Part shown: positions 1-8,995 of the stretch, in pieces
How the letters are laid out: each line of letters starts with the position of its first letter
Position numbering within the stretch: position 1 is the stretch's first letter
NCBI GenBank assembly: GCA_947631255.1
Contig: CANRKT010000002.1
Span: 62,001 to 126,000 of the forward strand
Direction of reading: 5' to 3'
DNA: 64,000 bases
DNA from: an uncultured Enterobacteriaceae bacterium
GTDB lineage: Bacteria; Pseudomonadota; Gammaproteobacteria; Enterobacterales; Enterobacteriaceae
Program-made: the position numbers and the translations under genes
Notes under the pieces: model-generated
What the model saw: the letters and a program-made list of their open reading frames with translations, nothing else
Databases searched by the model: none
Told to the model about the DNA's origin: nothing

Positions 1-1
1 T

Positions 2-103
2 ACCGGTTTTGTCGATGCGGAAGTTTTGAAGCAATATATAGAGAAGAACTCACCACTGGATAGTGAGCACTACCAGCCAAAAGGTGAAGTTAGCTGGCAG
101 TAA
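2..103 (+). CDS. ushA: UshA C-terminus (partial, 5' end outside window)
   Basis: The window opens inside a reading frame encoding the last 33 residues before a TAA stop. They include TGFVDAEVLK and end PKGEVSWQ, which matches the recalled C-terminus of periplasmic UDP-sugar hydrolase/5'-nucleotidase UshA. The next genes are ybaK and ybaP, as in E. coli, which supports the call. The catalytic domains lie upstream, so nothing can be said about activity. Confidence 0.85.
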   Translation, partial: TGFVDAEVLKQYIEKNSPLDSEHYQPKGEVSWQ

Positions 104-114
104 TGTTATACTCG

Positions 115-230
115 CCATACTTCAAGTTGTTTGGGTGTTGTTTTCGCAAATCCTGTCGGATCACATAGTTTATCTATGTTTATCGCCCGGATTTACTTAG
201 CGGCTGCAAGCAACTCGAATCATTTAGGAT
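115..230 (+). repeat. MITE-like palindromic repeat, copy R1
   Basis: This is one of four related roughly 105-125 bp elements (R1-R4). It starts with CATACTTCAAGTTG, has a central CACATAGTTTATCTATG core and ends with CAAGCAACTCGAAT. Inner arms at 146-158 and 184-196 are self-complementary with a few mismatches and G-U pairs. The element fills the gap between ushA and ybaK and ends directly at the ybaK stop codon at 231. It has no coding capacity. Confidence 0.75.
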
Positions 231-710
231 CTAGTCGCGGCGAGCGACATCGGCAAACTGCGCCGTCAGCAGTGTTGCCAGGTCGCTTGCTGCTATTTCG
301 ATATCCAGTCCGCGCTTGCCCCCGGAAATAAAGATGCTGGCAAATTCTTGTGCAGACGCATCGATGACTGTTGGCAGGCGTTTCTTTTGTCCCAGCGGAC
401 TGATTCCCCCTACCAGATACCCCGTGACACGTTGCGCGACCATCGGGTCCGCCATTTCAACTTTTTTTGTTCCCAGTGCTTTGGCGACTTTCTTTAAGTC
501 CAGTAATCCGGCAACGGGTGTCACCGCGACTGCCAGAGTTTTCATATCACCGTTAATCGCCACTAAGAGTGTTTTATATACCTGTTCGGCATTGAGGCCG
601 AGCTTACGCACGACCTCATCACCAAAGTCAGTTTCCTGAGGGTCGTGATCATAGGCATGGAGAGTAAATACAATGCCTTTTTTTTCGAGGAGTTTTACTG
701 CTGGTGTCAT
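231..710 (-). CDS. ybaK: Cys-tRNA(Pro)/Cys-tRNA(Cys) deacylase YbaK
   Basis: This 159-residue cytoplasmic protein matches YbaK over its whole length. The family forms a single compact domain related to the ProRS editing (INS) domain and hydrolyses Cys-tRNA(Pro), a mischarging product that ProRS cannot clear. Family landmarks seen are the early Lys region ([11 protein letters not shown]) and the glycine-rich [14 protein letters not shown] segment. It is a single gene transcribed toward ushA, followed directly by repeat R1 and preceded by repeat R2, so it is probably monocistronic. The ATG at 710 gives the usual family length. Confidence 0.93.
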   Translation of the reverse strand: MTPAVKLLEKKGIVFTLHAYDHDPQETDFGDEVVRKLGLNAEQVYKTLLVAINGDMKTLAVAVTPVAGLLDLKKVAKALGTKKVEMADPMVAQRVTGYLVGGISPLGQKKRLPTVIDASAQEFASIFISGGKRGLDIEIAASDLATLLTAQFADVARRD

Positions 711-729
711 AGCTTCCTTCTTTATATAC

Positions 730-852
730 CGTCATACTTCAAGTTGCTTGGGTGTTGCTGGTGTTCAGACAGTCGAATCACATAGTATGCCTGTGCTCAT
801 CGACTGTCTTCTCTTTGCGCCTATAAACCGCTCAGATTATTTAGGGTGTATG
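730..852 (+). repeat. MITE-like palindromic repeat, copy R2
   Basis: This copy shows the family left end CGTCATACTTCAAGTTGCTT and a variant of the central core (CACATAGTATGCCTGTGCTC). Its inner arms AGACAGTCGA (767-776) and TCGACTGTCT (800-809) pair perfectly over 10 bp. The right outer arm is degenerate compared with R1 and R4. The element ends four bases before the ybaP stop codon. Confidence 0.75.
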
Positions 853-855
853 AGG

Positions 856-1662
856 TTAAGGCTCTTTTGCTTTTAATAATGCGGGCACATTTCCTTCGCC
901 AAAAAGATGTAACGCCCCGACTGCTACCACATAATGACCGGGCGGTAGCTGTTGTAAAAAGGTGCACCATTGCTGGTTACGTTGCGTGATAAGAATATTA
1001 TGCAGTTCATCGCTGAAGGTATCAGGCAGGCTGGTATCGTTTTTAGGCGTGGAAGTCGACAGCCACCAGCTAATCATAATTTGCAGCATGCGTGCATTGG
1101 TGTGCCAGTGGTGCAGAGTATCGCTAAGCAGAGTCATTCCGCCGTTGGGCAGGCCGGTTAACAGCTCGACTTGATTTTGAACGCCTTCCAGTTCCTGTAC
1201 GGCAATATCGTTCTGACGTGCCGCTTCCAGTAACTGATAGTCGATACCATAGTTAGCGCGCAGCCCCAGCTTCTGGGCTTGATGAGTTTGCAGAATTAAG
1301 GCAACTTGCCACATCGGGGCGGTATCAATTATGGCCGGTGCAATGGAAAACTCAGAACACAGGGCCATAACCTGCTGATAATGTTCCGCTGTCAGGCGTG
1401 TTTCGAGGGGTGCTTCAGGCGTGATTTTAGTAAATGGCGACCCGCTGACACTGATATCAGCTTCGACAATCAGGGCATCTGCTTGTTGCAGTTTTTTCAG
1501 TAACCGCGCGGGGAGGGGAGCCATATCCTGAGTCCCCATATGAATACTGCCGACTAAATGTAAATATTGCCGACCAGGCAGGCGAATATCAACAGCCGGC
1601 CATGGGTATGCAGTAGCCGTCAGATGAGAAAATATTGAGCTAAGACGTTGAAATAAACCCAT
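856..1662 (-). CDS. ybaP: TraB/GumN family protein YbaP
   Basis: This 268-residue protein is of the TraB/GumN (PF01963) family. The N-terminal LVGSIHMGTQDM and C-terminal VVAVGALHLFGEGNVP segments carry the conserved GxxH/GALH histidines proposed to form a metal site in this fold, related to Tiki-type proteases. E. coli YbaP is of similar length with no firmly established role. The ATG at 1662 (MGLFQRL) was chosen over an upstream TTG at 1680 because it matches the family length and has GGGAA upstream. It lies between ybaK and copA as in E. coli, but ybaQ is absent from the gap. Confidence 0.88.
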   Translation of the reverse strand: MGLFQRLSSIFSHLTATAYPWPAVDIRLPGRQYLHLVGSIHMGTQDMAPLPARLLKKLQQADALIVEADISVSGSPFTKITPEAPLETRLTAEHYQQVMALCSEFSIAPAIIDTAPMWQVALILQTHQAQKLGLRANYGIDYQLLEAARQNDIAVQELEGVQNQVELLTGLPNGGMTLLSDTLHHWHTNARMLQIMISWWLSTSTPKNDTSLPDTFSDELHNILITQRNQQWCTFLQQLPPGHYVVAVGALHLFGEGNVPALLKAKEP

Positions 1663-1810
1663 GTCGCAAATTCCCGGCAAAAACCCATGCTACTATCGAG
1701 CCTCGAAGGGTGCAAATACCTCCCTTTTGAACCCTTATCTTTCAGACTATCTCGATAATGGCTTGCCCCGGAAACAGCGTTGAATCTGCTTCTGGGGACT
1801 TCTGTATGAC

Positions 1811-4318
1811 TTAATCTTTTGGTTTAAAACGTAATAATCGGTTAGCGTTACTGACGACCGTAATCGATGAGAGCGCCATAGCGGCCCCAGCGACCACAGG
1901 GTTGAGCAACGTACCGGTTAGCGGATAAAGTACTCCGGCAGCAATCGGTATCCCCAGTGAGTTATAGACAAAAGCACCGAGTAAGTTTTGCTTCATATTA
2001 CTCAGGGTTGCTTTGGAGATAGCCAGCGCATCGGCAACACCTGTCAGACTGTGACGCATCAAGGTGATCCCGGCGGTTTCTATCGCCACATCGCTACCCC
2101 CACCCATCGCGATACCCACATCAGCCTGAGCCAGCGCCGGAGCATCATTAATCCCATCACCGACCATGGCAACCTGATGTCCTTTCTGCTGTAGCTCTTT
2201 AATGGCCGCCGATTTTCCATCGGGCAGTACACCGGCAATGACCTCGTCGATACCCGCCTCTCTGGCAATCGCATTGGCGGTAATCGGATTGTCACCGGTT
2301 AACATTACCAGACGATAACCCTGGCGATGCAGCCGTTGCAGAGCGCTGACACTGTCGCTACGTAGTGGATCCCGAATGGCAAACAAGGCCGCTGGTTTAC
2401 CGTCAATCGCCAGTAGTACCGGTGTGGTTCCTTGATGGCCGTACTCCTCAATACTGCTGTCAAATGCCAGCGTATCAATCCCCTGGTCTGTCAGTAGCGC
2501 TTTATTACCCAGTAACAGACTGTGTCCCTGAACCTCACCACTGACGCCCAGACCTCTGAGGGTGCGGAATGCACTCACTTCTGGTAACTGAGCCTGGTTC
2601 GCTTTTTCGATAATGGCCCGTGCTAGCGGATGGCTGGAGCCTTGTTCCAGCGCGGCTGCCAGCTGTAAAGCCTGGGTTTCATCCACCTCTGGCACTGTTT
2701 TTATGGCCACGACCTGAGGTTTGCCTTCCGTGAGGGTACCGGTTTTATCAAAAACGATAGTATCCAGGGTGCTGGAGCGCTGTAAGGCGTCCGCATCCCG
2801 CACCAATACCCCAAACTCTGCTGCCCGTCCCACACCTGAAATAATCGACATCGGTGTCGCCAACCCTAAGGCACAAGGACAAGCGATTATCAGTACTGTG
2901 GTGGCGATGACCAGGGTATAGACAATTTGGGGTGCCGGACCAAAGAAGTACCAGATAGCGGCGCTAAACAGCGCAATCAGTACCACGACCGGAACAAAGA
3001 TGGCTGAGATCTTATCTGCCAGCTGACCGATTTCAGGTTTACTGCTTTGTGCCTGACGTACCATGCGAATAATACGCGACAGAGTCGTGTGATTTCCGGT
3101 TGCGGTTGCTTCAAACAGCACACTGCCATCCTGAACTACCGTTCCTGCATGAATAGTGTCTCCTGGTGCTTTCTGTAATGGAACAGGTTCCCCTGTCAGC
3201 ATCGCTTCATCAAACCATCCTTCACCCTGAGTTATCTTACCGTCTACCGGAACGCGGTCTCCGGTGGTTAAACGCAGTATCATTCCAGCGGTGACTTCAG
3301 CCAGCGGGAGCGTCTTTTCACCTTCGTGACTGACGACCCGTGCCGTAGGTGGGGTTAGGTCAAGTAAGCGTTCCAGCGCTTTTGATGACCGCTGCCGGGC
3401 ACGCTGTTCCAGCATATGACCGAGATTGATCAGGCCAATAATCATGGTGCTGGCTTCATAGTAAAGATGCCGGGCTTCGATTGGGAAATATTGCGGCCAG
3501 ATATTGACGGTGATTGAGTAGAGCCAGGCAGCCCCGGTGCCCAGCGCTACCAGAGTATCCATGGTAGCCGTCCTGTTCATCAGACTGCGCCAGGCGCTAC
3601 GATAGAAATGCCCCCCGGCGAACACCATCACGGCCAGGGTCAGAATACCAATAGCCAGCCAGATATAGTGGTTGCTGGCGGAGAGCATCATATTGTCTCC
3701 GAGCATTCCCCATACCATAACCGGTACCCCAACCAGCAGGGCGGCGATAGCCTGCCAGCGAAAACGTTTCACTGCGGCATCGGCTGTCTCTTGTTGACGT
3801 TCCCGCCGTTCCTGCTCATCGTCAATGATTTCTGCACTGTAGCCAGCATGGGTAACCGCTTGCACTAGCGATTCGGCGCTTGCAGTGCCCATCACCAGGG
3901 CACTGCGTTCTGCCAGATTGACCCGTGCCTGGCTGACTCCCGGCACCTTTTCCAGGGTATTTTGTACCCGGGAGACGCAGCTGGCACAACTCATGCCACC
4001 TATCAGTAACTGCTGACTGTCATCTATTTTATTACTGCTTGCCGGAAGGGAAGAGCTATCCGCTGTCAGGGCTTCCGACGGAGTTGACGATTCTGTCAGC
4101 GGATCAGACTTTGGGAAGCTTGCCACCTCGGCGTCATAACCCGCTTCTTTCACTGTTTCTACCAGCGCTTCAGGTGTTGCACTACCGGTTACCCGGGCAT
4201 GAGTTTGTGTGACTTCTGCGTGTTCAACATCGGCACGCTTTTCCAGGCTTTCTTTAACGCGTTTAACGCAATGACCGCAGGTCAGACCATCAAGATCCAG
4301 ATCAACTATCTGTGACAT
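1811..4318 (-). CDS. copA: Copper-exporting P1B-type ATPase CopA
   Basis: This 835-residue inner-membrane Cu(I) exporter has two N-terminal heavy-metal domains: GLTCGHC with Cys14/Cys17, and GMSCASC. It has the CPC metal-site helix ([13 protein letters not shown]), the phosphorylation loop [16 protein letters not shown] and the hinge [12 protein letters not shown]. The ATG at 4318 is chosen over the longer frame because it follows AGGAG by 7 nt and matches E. coli MSQ. Transcription diverges from cueR, and a CueR-type promoter lies between them. Codons 68-70 hold a conserved frameshift site that would give a short CopZ-like chaperone (see separate entry). Confidence 0.96.
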   Translation of the reverse strand: MSQIVDLDLDGLTCGHCVKRVKESLEKRADVEHAEVTQTHARVTGSATPEALVETVKEAGYDAEVASFPKSDPLTESSTPSEALTADSSSLPASSNKIDDSQQLLIGGMSCASCVSRVQNTLEKVPGVSQARVNLAERSALVMGTASAESLVQAVTHAGYSAEIIDDEQERRERQQETADAAVKRFRWQAIAALLVGVPVMVWGMLGDNMMLSASNHYIWLAIGILTLAVMVFAGGHFYRSAWRSLMNRTATMDTLVALGTGAAWLYSITVNIWPQYFPIEARHLYYEASTMIIGLINLGHMLEQRARQRSSKALERLLDLTPPTARVVSHEGEKTLPLAEVTAGMILRLTTGDRVPVDGKITQGEGWFDEAMLTGEPVPLQKAPGDTIHAGTVVQDGSVLFEATATGNHTTLSRIIRMVRQAQSSKPEIGQLADKISAIFVPVVVLIALFSAAIWYFFGPAPQIVYTLVIATTVLIIACPCALGLATPMSIISGVGRAAEFGVLVRDADALQRSSTLDTIVFDKTGTLTEGKPQVVAIKTVPEVDETQALQLAAALEQGSSHPLARAIIEKANQAQLPEVSAFRTLRGLGVSGEVQGHSLLLGNKALLTDQGIDTLAFDSSIEEYGHQGTTPVLLAIDGKPAALFAIRDPLRSDSVSALQRLHRQGYRLVMLTGDNPITANAIAREAGIDEVIAGVLPDGKSAAIKELQQKGHQVAMVGDGINDAPALAQADVGIAMGGGSDVAIETAGITLMRHSLTGVADALAISKATLSNMKQNLLGAFVYNSLGIPIAAGVLYPLTGTLLNPVVAGAAMALSSITVVSNANRLLRFKPKD
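4104..4115 (-). other. Programmed -1 frameshift site in copA
   Basis: On the coding strand copA codons 68-70 read TTC CCA AAG, forming the slippery heptamer C CCA AAG at the codon position known in E. coli copA. A -1 slip gives CCC AAA GTC TGA, adding Val71 and then stopping. The result is a 71-residue protein holding only the first metal-binding domain. Just downstream ATCCGCTG and CAGCGGAT can pair across a 32-nt loop, suitable as the stimulatory structure. Site and consequence are visible; function is inferred from the E. coli CopA(Z) precedent. Confidence 0.75.
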
Positions 4319-4390
4319 ATGCAAACTCCTGTTGGAAGGTACGGGCAAGGAAGTATTGACCCTCATTAAAACTTCAGCTAACTATAGTGA

Positions 4391-4421
4391 AGGTTAAACC
4401 TTCCAGTAAGGTCAAGGTCAA
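4391..4421 (-). promoter_or_regulatory. CueR-activated copA promoter
   Basis: Reading toward copA there is a -35 TTGACC (4416-4421), a 19-bp spacer and a -10 TAACCT (4391-4396). The over-long spacer is the hallmark of MerR-family promoters. The spacer contains the dyad ACCTTACTGGAAGGT, nearly identical to the recalled E. coli CueR box. A second TTGACC copy lies 6 bp further in and would give a 13-bp spacer, so the outer one is preferred. Confidence 0.8.
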
Positions 4422-4430
4422 GGGGAAAAA

Positions 4431-4838
4431 ATGAATATTAGCGAAGTGGCCAAAAAAACCGGGCTTACTAACAAAGCGATTCGTTTTTATGAACAAAAGG
4501 GGCTGGTTACGGCGGCTTACCGGGCGGATAACGGTTATCGTACCTATGGTCAGAAACAATTAGATGAGCTGATCTTCTTAAGCAAAGCACGTCAGGTCGG
4601 TTTTAATCTGGAAGAGTGTCAGGAACTGCTAAATTTATTTAACGATCCGACACGACATAGCGCAGATGTGAAAGCTCGAACACTGAACAAGGTAGCAGAA
4701 ATAGAGCAGCATATTCAGGCACTACAGGAGATGCATCAGCAGTTACTGGCGTTGACACAAGCCTGTCCGGGGGATGAGGGTGCAGCCTGCCCCATTATTG
4801 ATAATCTGGCAGGCTGTGAACATAAAAAGATTAGTTAG
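4431..4838 (+). CDS. cueR: Cu(I)-responsive transcriptional regulator CueR
   Basis: This 135-residue MerR-family activator has an N-terminal winged helix ([20 protein letters not shown]), a dimerisation helix, and the metal-binding loop with Cys112 and Cys120 in [11 protein letters not shown]. Those cysteines bind Cu(I), Ag(I) or Au(I) in E. coli CueR. It is transcribed away from copA and probably controls the promoter in the shared 112-bp gap. Its 3' end overlaps the convergent ybbJ by 8 nt. Confidence 0.95.
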   Translation: MNISEVAKKTGLTNKAIRFYEQKGLVTAAYRADNGYRTYGQKQLDELIFLSKARQVGFNLEECQELLNLFNDPTRHSADVKARTLNKVAEIEQHIQALQEMHQQLLALTQACPGDEGAACPIIDNLAGCEHKKIS

Positions 4839-5277
4839 CGCGGATCTTTAGCAAGATACCCTCGACCGCCACCACAATGACTTCGCTGTCAGCAGGCAGG
4901 TCACTGTCTGCCACTACCGGCCAGCTACTGTCACCGATGCGAATATTGCCGCGACCGTTGACCAGGGCAGACTCCAGCCGTAGCCTGCGTCCCACTAACT
5001 GCTGTCCTCGTTGATTGAGAACTTCAGCCTGAGGGGGCTGCTTACGACGATTTAGCCAGCGCCACCAGAGAAAAACGGCTATCAGTGTCAGAATGGCGAA
5101 GCAGACGCCTTGCGCTTCCCAGCCCAGTGGCAAGACCCAGACTAACAGGCCCGTCACGACTGCTGCGATGCCACTCCACAATAAATAACCCGAAGTGCCG
5201 AGCATTTCTGCCGCCAGCAATATGCCTCCTAGCGCCAGCCAGAAAACATGTGGTTGGGCAAGAAGGTCATTCATCAT
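4831..5277 (-). CDS. ybbJ: NfeD-like inner membrane protein YbbJ
   Basis: This 148-residue protein has an N-terminal membrane region of about three helices (residues 8-75) followed by a small C-terminal OB-fold NfeD domain ([26 protein letters not shown]). NfeD-like proteins are partners of SPFH/stomatin proteins. Its start codon overlaps the stop of upstream qmcA by 4 nt (ATGA), so the pair is translationally coupled, as in E. coli. Its precise function is not established; a role in envelope quality control with QmcA is inferred. Confidence 0.9.
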   Translation of the reverse strand: MMNDLLAQPHVFWLALGGILLAAEMLGTSGYLLWSGIAAVVTGLLVWVLPLGWEAQGVCFAILTLIAVFLWWRWLNRRKQPPQAEVLNQRGQQLVGRRLRLESALVNGRGNIRIGDSSWPVVADSDLPADSEVIVVAVEGILLKIRAN

Positions 5278-6188
5278 TTTTTACGCTCAACCTGACTTTG
5301 ACCCAGCAGTTCACTAATGCCAGCGATGGAGCCCATCAGGCTAGTTGCATCCAGCGGCATCATTATCACTTTACTGTTATTGGCAGAACCAATCTCTTGC
5401 AACGCATCGGTATATTTCTGGGCCACAAAGTAGTTAATTGCCTGAATATCTCCTTTAGCAATCGCTTCAGAAACCATTTGAGTTGCTCGCGCTTCTGCTT
5501 CGGCACTACGCTCACGGGCTTCTGCTTCTAAGAATGCTGACTGCCGCTCACCTTCGGCTTTCAGGATCTTCGACTGCTTTTCACCTTCTGCTTTGACAAT
5601 TTCTGCCTGACGAATACCTTCCGCTTCCAGAATATAGGCGCGTTTCGTACGCTCGGCCTTCATCTGGGCATTCATCGCATCAATCAGTTCTGCTGGTGGA
5701 CGCACATCGCGAATTTCGATACGGGTGATTTTAATCCCCCATGGGTTGGTGGCCTCATCGACAATATGCAGCAGACGGGTGTTGATGTTGTCACGCTGAG
5801 AGAGCATTTCATCCAGTTCCATGGAACCGAGTACGGTACGAATATTGGTCATGGTCAGGTTAATAATAGCCAGTTCGAGGTTACTGACTTCGTAAGCTGC
5901 TCGTGGCGCATCAATAACCTGAATAAAGCAGACGGCATCAATGGCGACATTGGCGTTATCTTTTGAGATAACTTCCTGAGAAGGGATATCGAGAACCTGT
6001 TCCATCATATTAATTTTGCGGCCAACGCGGTCCATAAAGGGGACCACCAGATTTAAGCCGGGCATCAGCGTTTTGGTATAACGACCAAAGCGCTCCACCG
6101 TCCACTGAAATCCTTGAGGAACAATTTTGACTCCGGAAAAGACGATAATCAGTGCCACAACAATAAAAATAGGGATCACGGCTAACAT
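5274..6188 (-). CDS. qmcA: SPFH/stomatin-family membrane protein QmcA
   Basis: This 304-residue protein has one N-terminal membrane segment (residues 4-22), then an SPFH/band-7 domain starting [19 protein letters not shown] long Glu/Ala/Arg-rich coiled coil follows (about residues 170-250), with repeated KAEGE motifs. The family forms large membrane cages; E. coli QmcA is a multicopy suppressor of ftsH htpX lethality. It is first gene of a qmcA-ybbJ operon. The ATG at 6188 has AGGAGGTATTA just upstream, a strong ribosome-binding site. Confidence 0.93.
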   Translation of the reverse strand: MLAVIPIFIVVALIIVFSGVKIVPQGFQWTVERFGRYTKTLMPGLNLVVPFMDRVGRKINMMEQVLDIPSQEVISKDNANVAIDAVCFIQVIDAPRAAYEVSNLELAIINLTMTNIRTVLGSMELDEMLSQRDNINTRLLHIVDEATNPWGIKITRIEIRDVRPPAELIDAMNAQMKAERTKRAYILEAEGIRQAEIVKAEGEKQSKILKAEGERQSAFLEAEARERSAEAEARATQMVSEAIAKGDIQAINYFVAQKYTDALQEIGSANNSKVIMMPLDATSLMGSIAGISELLGQSQVERKK

Positions 6189-6397
6189 TAATACCTCCTG
6201 GTTATTTCTTCACAATCCAAGCCACTTGTAGCATGACGGGATATGCCTTGATGCCGAAACAATCATCCTCTGTCCTGGCAACATAAGCCAGTTAAAAAGA
6301 GGCATCGGGAGAGTTTTCAGCATAAAGGGAATGTTACTTGATGGTTTTTTATAAACTATGGTCGGTTTTCTCTTTTTCGGCAAGAAGAACTGTTTTA

Positions 6398-7080
6398 CTA
6401 TCGCGATAGTAACTGTCTTAACGTGGCTACCTTAATATCCGAGAGGTACAGTAAATCTGATGGCTTCTCCGAACGTCCCGGCGCATCAAAAAGCGTGCTG
6501 AATACGGAAAATATCATGGATTGTTGATATGTTTTTTTATATTTTAAAAAATTAAAATGAAACATAATAAATGAGCTGACAATAGCAAAGGAGATAATCA
6601 GGAATGAAAGAGTAAATACTTTATTTTCTTTAGATGTGTTGTTTATGATTAAAACAGTACTGACTGACGATCCTGAACCCAGCGAGCAGCCAAGAAAAAC
6701 CAGCCCTAATAATAAAACGACAACGCTACCAAAATCACAAAAATAAAGGGTGCCTGCCATCCTGCGAGATCATTTAAGGAGCCAGCAATACCTGGGTCTA
6801 AAACAATGCTGCTGGTCATTCCTGGCATTACGAACCCCATCGCACCTGCCTGTTTATCGTCTGGAACAAAATCTGAAATCAGAGATTAAACAGCAGGTAT
6901 TATAATTGCAGAAGATATGCCGCCAAAAAAACGTAACGCTATAGCAAATTTAAGATTAGGAGAAATAACAATATTATCTAAAGAATAAAATAGAATGGCT
7001 AAGGAGAGTCATTTTATACGATTAATGTTTTTTGAAAAGAACTAATTATCGGCGCAGCAATAATATAGGATAAGGTCCGT
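6398..7080 (-). pseudogene. Decayed MFS transporter (DHA1-like) remnant
   Basis: Read on the minus strand in shifting frames, this stretch encodes recognisable MFS segments. First comes a TM2-like LSYIIAAPIISSF, then ALRFFGGISSAIIIPAV followed by an in-frame TAA. Next come SLISDFVPDDKQAGAMGF, PGMTSSIVLDPGIAGSL and GWQAPFIFVILVA, and a shifted 120-residue frame with two further hydrophobic helices. At least one stop and two frameshifts interrupt it. TM1 and the C-terminal half are missing. It is AT-rich beside its neighbours and occupies the place where E. coli has fetAB (ybbLM). Substrate cannot be guessed. Confidence 0.75.
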
Positions 7081-7094
7081 AATCAGCCCCATGC

Positions 7095-7135
7095 CCCCTA
7101 TAAGGGGCCATGGGTATTTAAAAACCCAGGGCCCC
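7095..7135 (-). other. Strong GC-clamped overlapping hairpins downstream of cnoX
   Basis: Bases 7104-7135 form an inverted repeat of 12-bp arms (GGGGCCATGGGT against ACCCAGGGCCCC, one mismatch) around an all-A/T loop. The GGGG at 7104-7107 can alternatively pair with CCCC at 7095-7098 across TATAA, so the two stems exclude each other. A purine-rich run at 7159-7174 adds another partner. It may terminate the ybbO-cnoX transcript, but there is no clean U-tract. Confidence 0.4.
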
Positions 7136-7187
7136 GTAAACTAAAACCTTTTAAATAAAGGGGGAGGGCGAGGGTCGCTTGCCAGGA

Positions 7188-8042
7188 TTAATACAGCAGA
7201 GCGTAAATATAACGGCGATATTTAGAGGCCAGTGCATCTCCAGTGCCGAGTGCGGCGAGGATATCCATAAAGACTTTACGTATCTGACCTTCTCCGGCAG
7301 TTAAGTCTTTCTGTAAATGGCTGTACAGCAGTTCCAGGGCTTCTTCATTGCGCCCGACTTGATGCAGTTGCAGTGCCAGCTGGCTGGCAATCACGGTATT
7401 ATCCGGGTCATCCTGAATTTGCTGTTGCAGCAGCTGGATCTCGGGAGTATCAGCGGCTTGTTTAAGCAGTTCAATCTGGGCCAGCAGCCCTTGATAACGG
7501 CTATCCTGATCCTGCATCGGAATGGTTTTCAGCACAGCCTGGGCATCTTCGCTGCGATTCAGGGCGATTTGTACTTCTGCCAGCATCAGGCCGATTTCAC
7601 TGTTCTGGTTAGAAAGCTGCCAGGCATCTTTCAGCAAAGGTAAGGCTTCTTCATGATTTCCAGCAGCCATCAGCTCTGCTGCTTGCTGCGCTTTAATCTC
7701 TTCTTCACGGGGTAACACTTTATCGAGCAGGGCACGAATCGCTTCTTCTGGCTGTGGTCCCTGGAAACCATCGACGGGCTGTCCGTTCTGGAACAAATAC
7801 ACTGTCGGTATAGCACGCAGGCCAAATTGCGAGGCCACCATTTGCTCGGCATCACAGTCTACTTTGGCAAGAATAAACTGGCCCTGGTACTGTGCGGCTA
7901 AGCTGTCAAGGACCGGAGTCAGCTGCTCACAATGCTGGCTGCGAGCAGACCAGAAATAGAACAGGATCGGTTTCACCGCCGACTGCTCAAGGATTTGATG
8001 TAAGTTCGCTTCAGTAATATTGATAATGTGTTCGGTAGACAT
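7188..8042 (-). CDS. cnoX: Chaperedoxin CnoX (YbbN)
   Basis: This 284-residue cytoplasmic protein has an N-terminal thioredoxin fold (residues 1-110) with the atypical active site SQHC (residues 35-38) instead of CGPC, and Cys63. A C-terminal TPR-like helical region follows, with [20 protein letters not shown] near the end. In E. coli CnoX is a holdase activated by HOCl that protects substrates and delivers them to GroEL and DnaK. It is same-strand with upstream ybbO with a 58-nt gap, so probably cotranscribed. Length and both Cys positions match E. coli. Confidence 0.95.
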   Translation of the reverse strand: MSTEHIINITEANLHQILEQSAVKPILFYFWSARSQHCEQLTPVLDSLAAQYQGQFILAKVDCDAEQMVASQFGLRAIPTVYLFQNGQPVDGFQGPQPEEAIRALLDKVLPREEEIKAQQAAELMAAGNHEEALPLLKDAWQLSNQNSEIGLMLAEVQIALNRSEDAQAVLKTIPMQDQDSRYQGLLAQIELLKQAADTPEIQLLQQQIQDDPDNTVIASQLALQLHQVGRNEEALELLYSHLQKDLTAGEGQIRKVFMDILAALGTGDALASKYRRYIYALLY

Positions 8043-8100
8043 AAGCGATTCTCTGTTCAGTATTTAGGTTCTAAATGGGGACGAGTGAGCGGTCTTCAAC

Positions 8101-8910
8101 TCATCCCCGTAAAATTTTATCCATAAGGCAGGCCGGTAGCAGACGACGCAGCCAGCTTAAGGCATGGGCAACCAGCGTCACCGGGTAACGTAATTTCGCT
8201 TTCGGGCTGGAAAATGCGTGGTATACCTTGCTGGCAACGGCATCCGGACCTAGCGTAAATCGGGCTGCAATACCGGGGTTATGAACCGGTTTATCCGCCT
8301 GGGTCTGATTAACGTTAGCGGTAAAATGGGTGCTGATTGGGCCGGGTTCAATCAGGCTGACCTGAATACCTGAGTGATGTAATTCCATACGCAACGTATC
8401 GGACCAGGCTTCCAGAGCATATTTACTGGCAGCATAAGCACCACGTCCGGGAGTCGCCACTAAGCCCATCACCGAGCTAGTCATCACAATACGGCCCTCA
8501 CGGTGTGGCAGCATAGCCGGTAACAACAGGATAGTCAGCTGATGGAGACCAAAAAGGTTGGTCGAAAATTGCTGCTGAAATTGTTCACGGCTTAGAGACG
8601 TTAACGGGCCGTAGACGCCATAACCGGCGTTATTAAACAGACCATATAACTGATTACCGGTCAGGGTTATAACCTGACTGGCTGCCTGCTGGATACTCTG
8701 CTCCGAGTCCAAATCCAGCAAAATACCCGTGTATCCGGCCTGATTCATCCGCTCAACATCTTCAGGTTTACGGCAAGCTGCGAGCACTCGGTATCCTGCC
8801 ATTTTGAGTCGTTCGGCACTTGCAAGACCAATACCGCTTGAACAGCCTGTGATTAAAATAGATTTTTGCATAACTTTACCAGAAGTATGCCCCGTTAATG
8901 TATTAGTCAT
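8101..8910 (-). CDS. ybbO: Short-chain dehydrogenase/aldehyde reductase YbbO
   Basis: This 269-residue Rossmann-fold SDR has the cofactor loop GCSSGIGLASA (TGxxxGxG type), structural NNAGYG, and a catalytic Ser-Tyr-Lys set in MTSSVMG and YAASKYALE. E. coli YbbO is reported as an NADP(H)-dependent reductase of aliphatic aldehydes. The start at 8910 gives exactly the E. coli length; an internal Met (MQKSILITG) would be a shorter alternative. It lies between tesA and cnoX on the same strand. Confidence 0.92.
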   Translation of the reverse strand: MTNTLTGHTSGKVMQKSILITGCSSGIGLASAERLKMAGYRVLAACRKPEDVERMNQAGYTGILLDLDSEQSIQQAASQVITLTGNQLYGLFNNAGYGVYGPLTSLSREQFQQQFSTNLFGLHQLTILLLPAMLPHREGRIVMTSSVMGLVATPGRGAYAASKYALEAWSDTLRMELHHSGIQVSLIEPGPISTHFTANVNQTQADKPVHNPGIAARFTLGPDAVASKVYHAFSSPKAKLRYPVTLVAHALSWLRRLLPACLMDKILRG

Positions 8911-8995
8911 GGTTAACTATTCCGACCTGGTTTTGCAAATATCCGAATCGGTTGCACTGCCAGACCAGGGGGAATGTGGCTTTCAGTAACGTACT

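Noticed and set aside
131-331. 66-residue open frame on + strand
   Set aside because: It runs through repeat R1 into the ybaK 3' end on the opposite strand; no ribosome-binding site or family.
6398-6760. 120-residue frame as an intact membrane protein
   Set aside because: Its ATG lies within an MFS segment that continues upstream in other frames, so it is part of a pseudogene.
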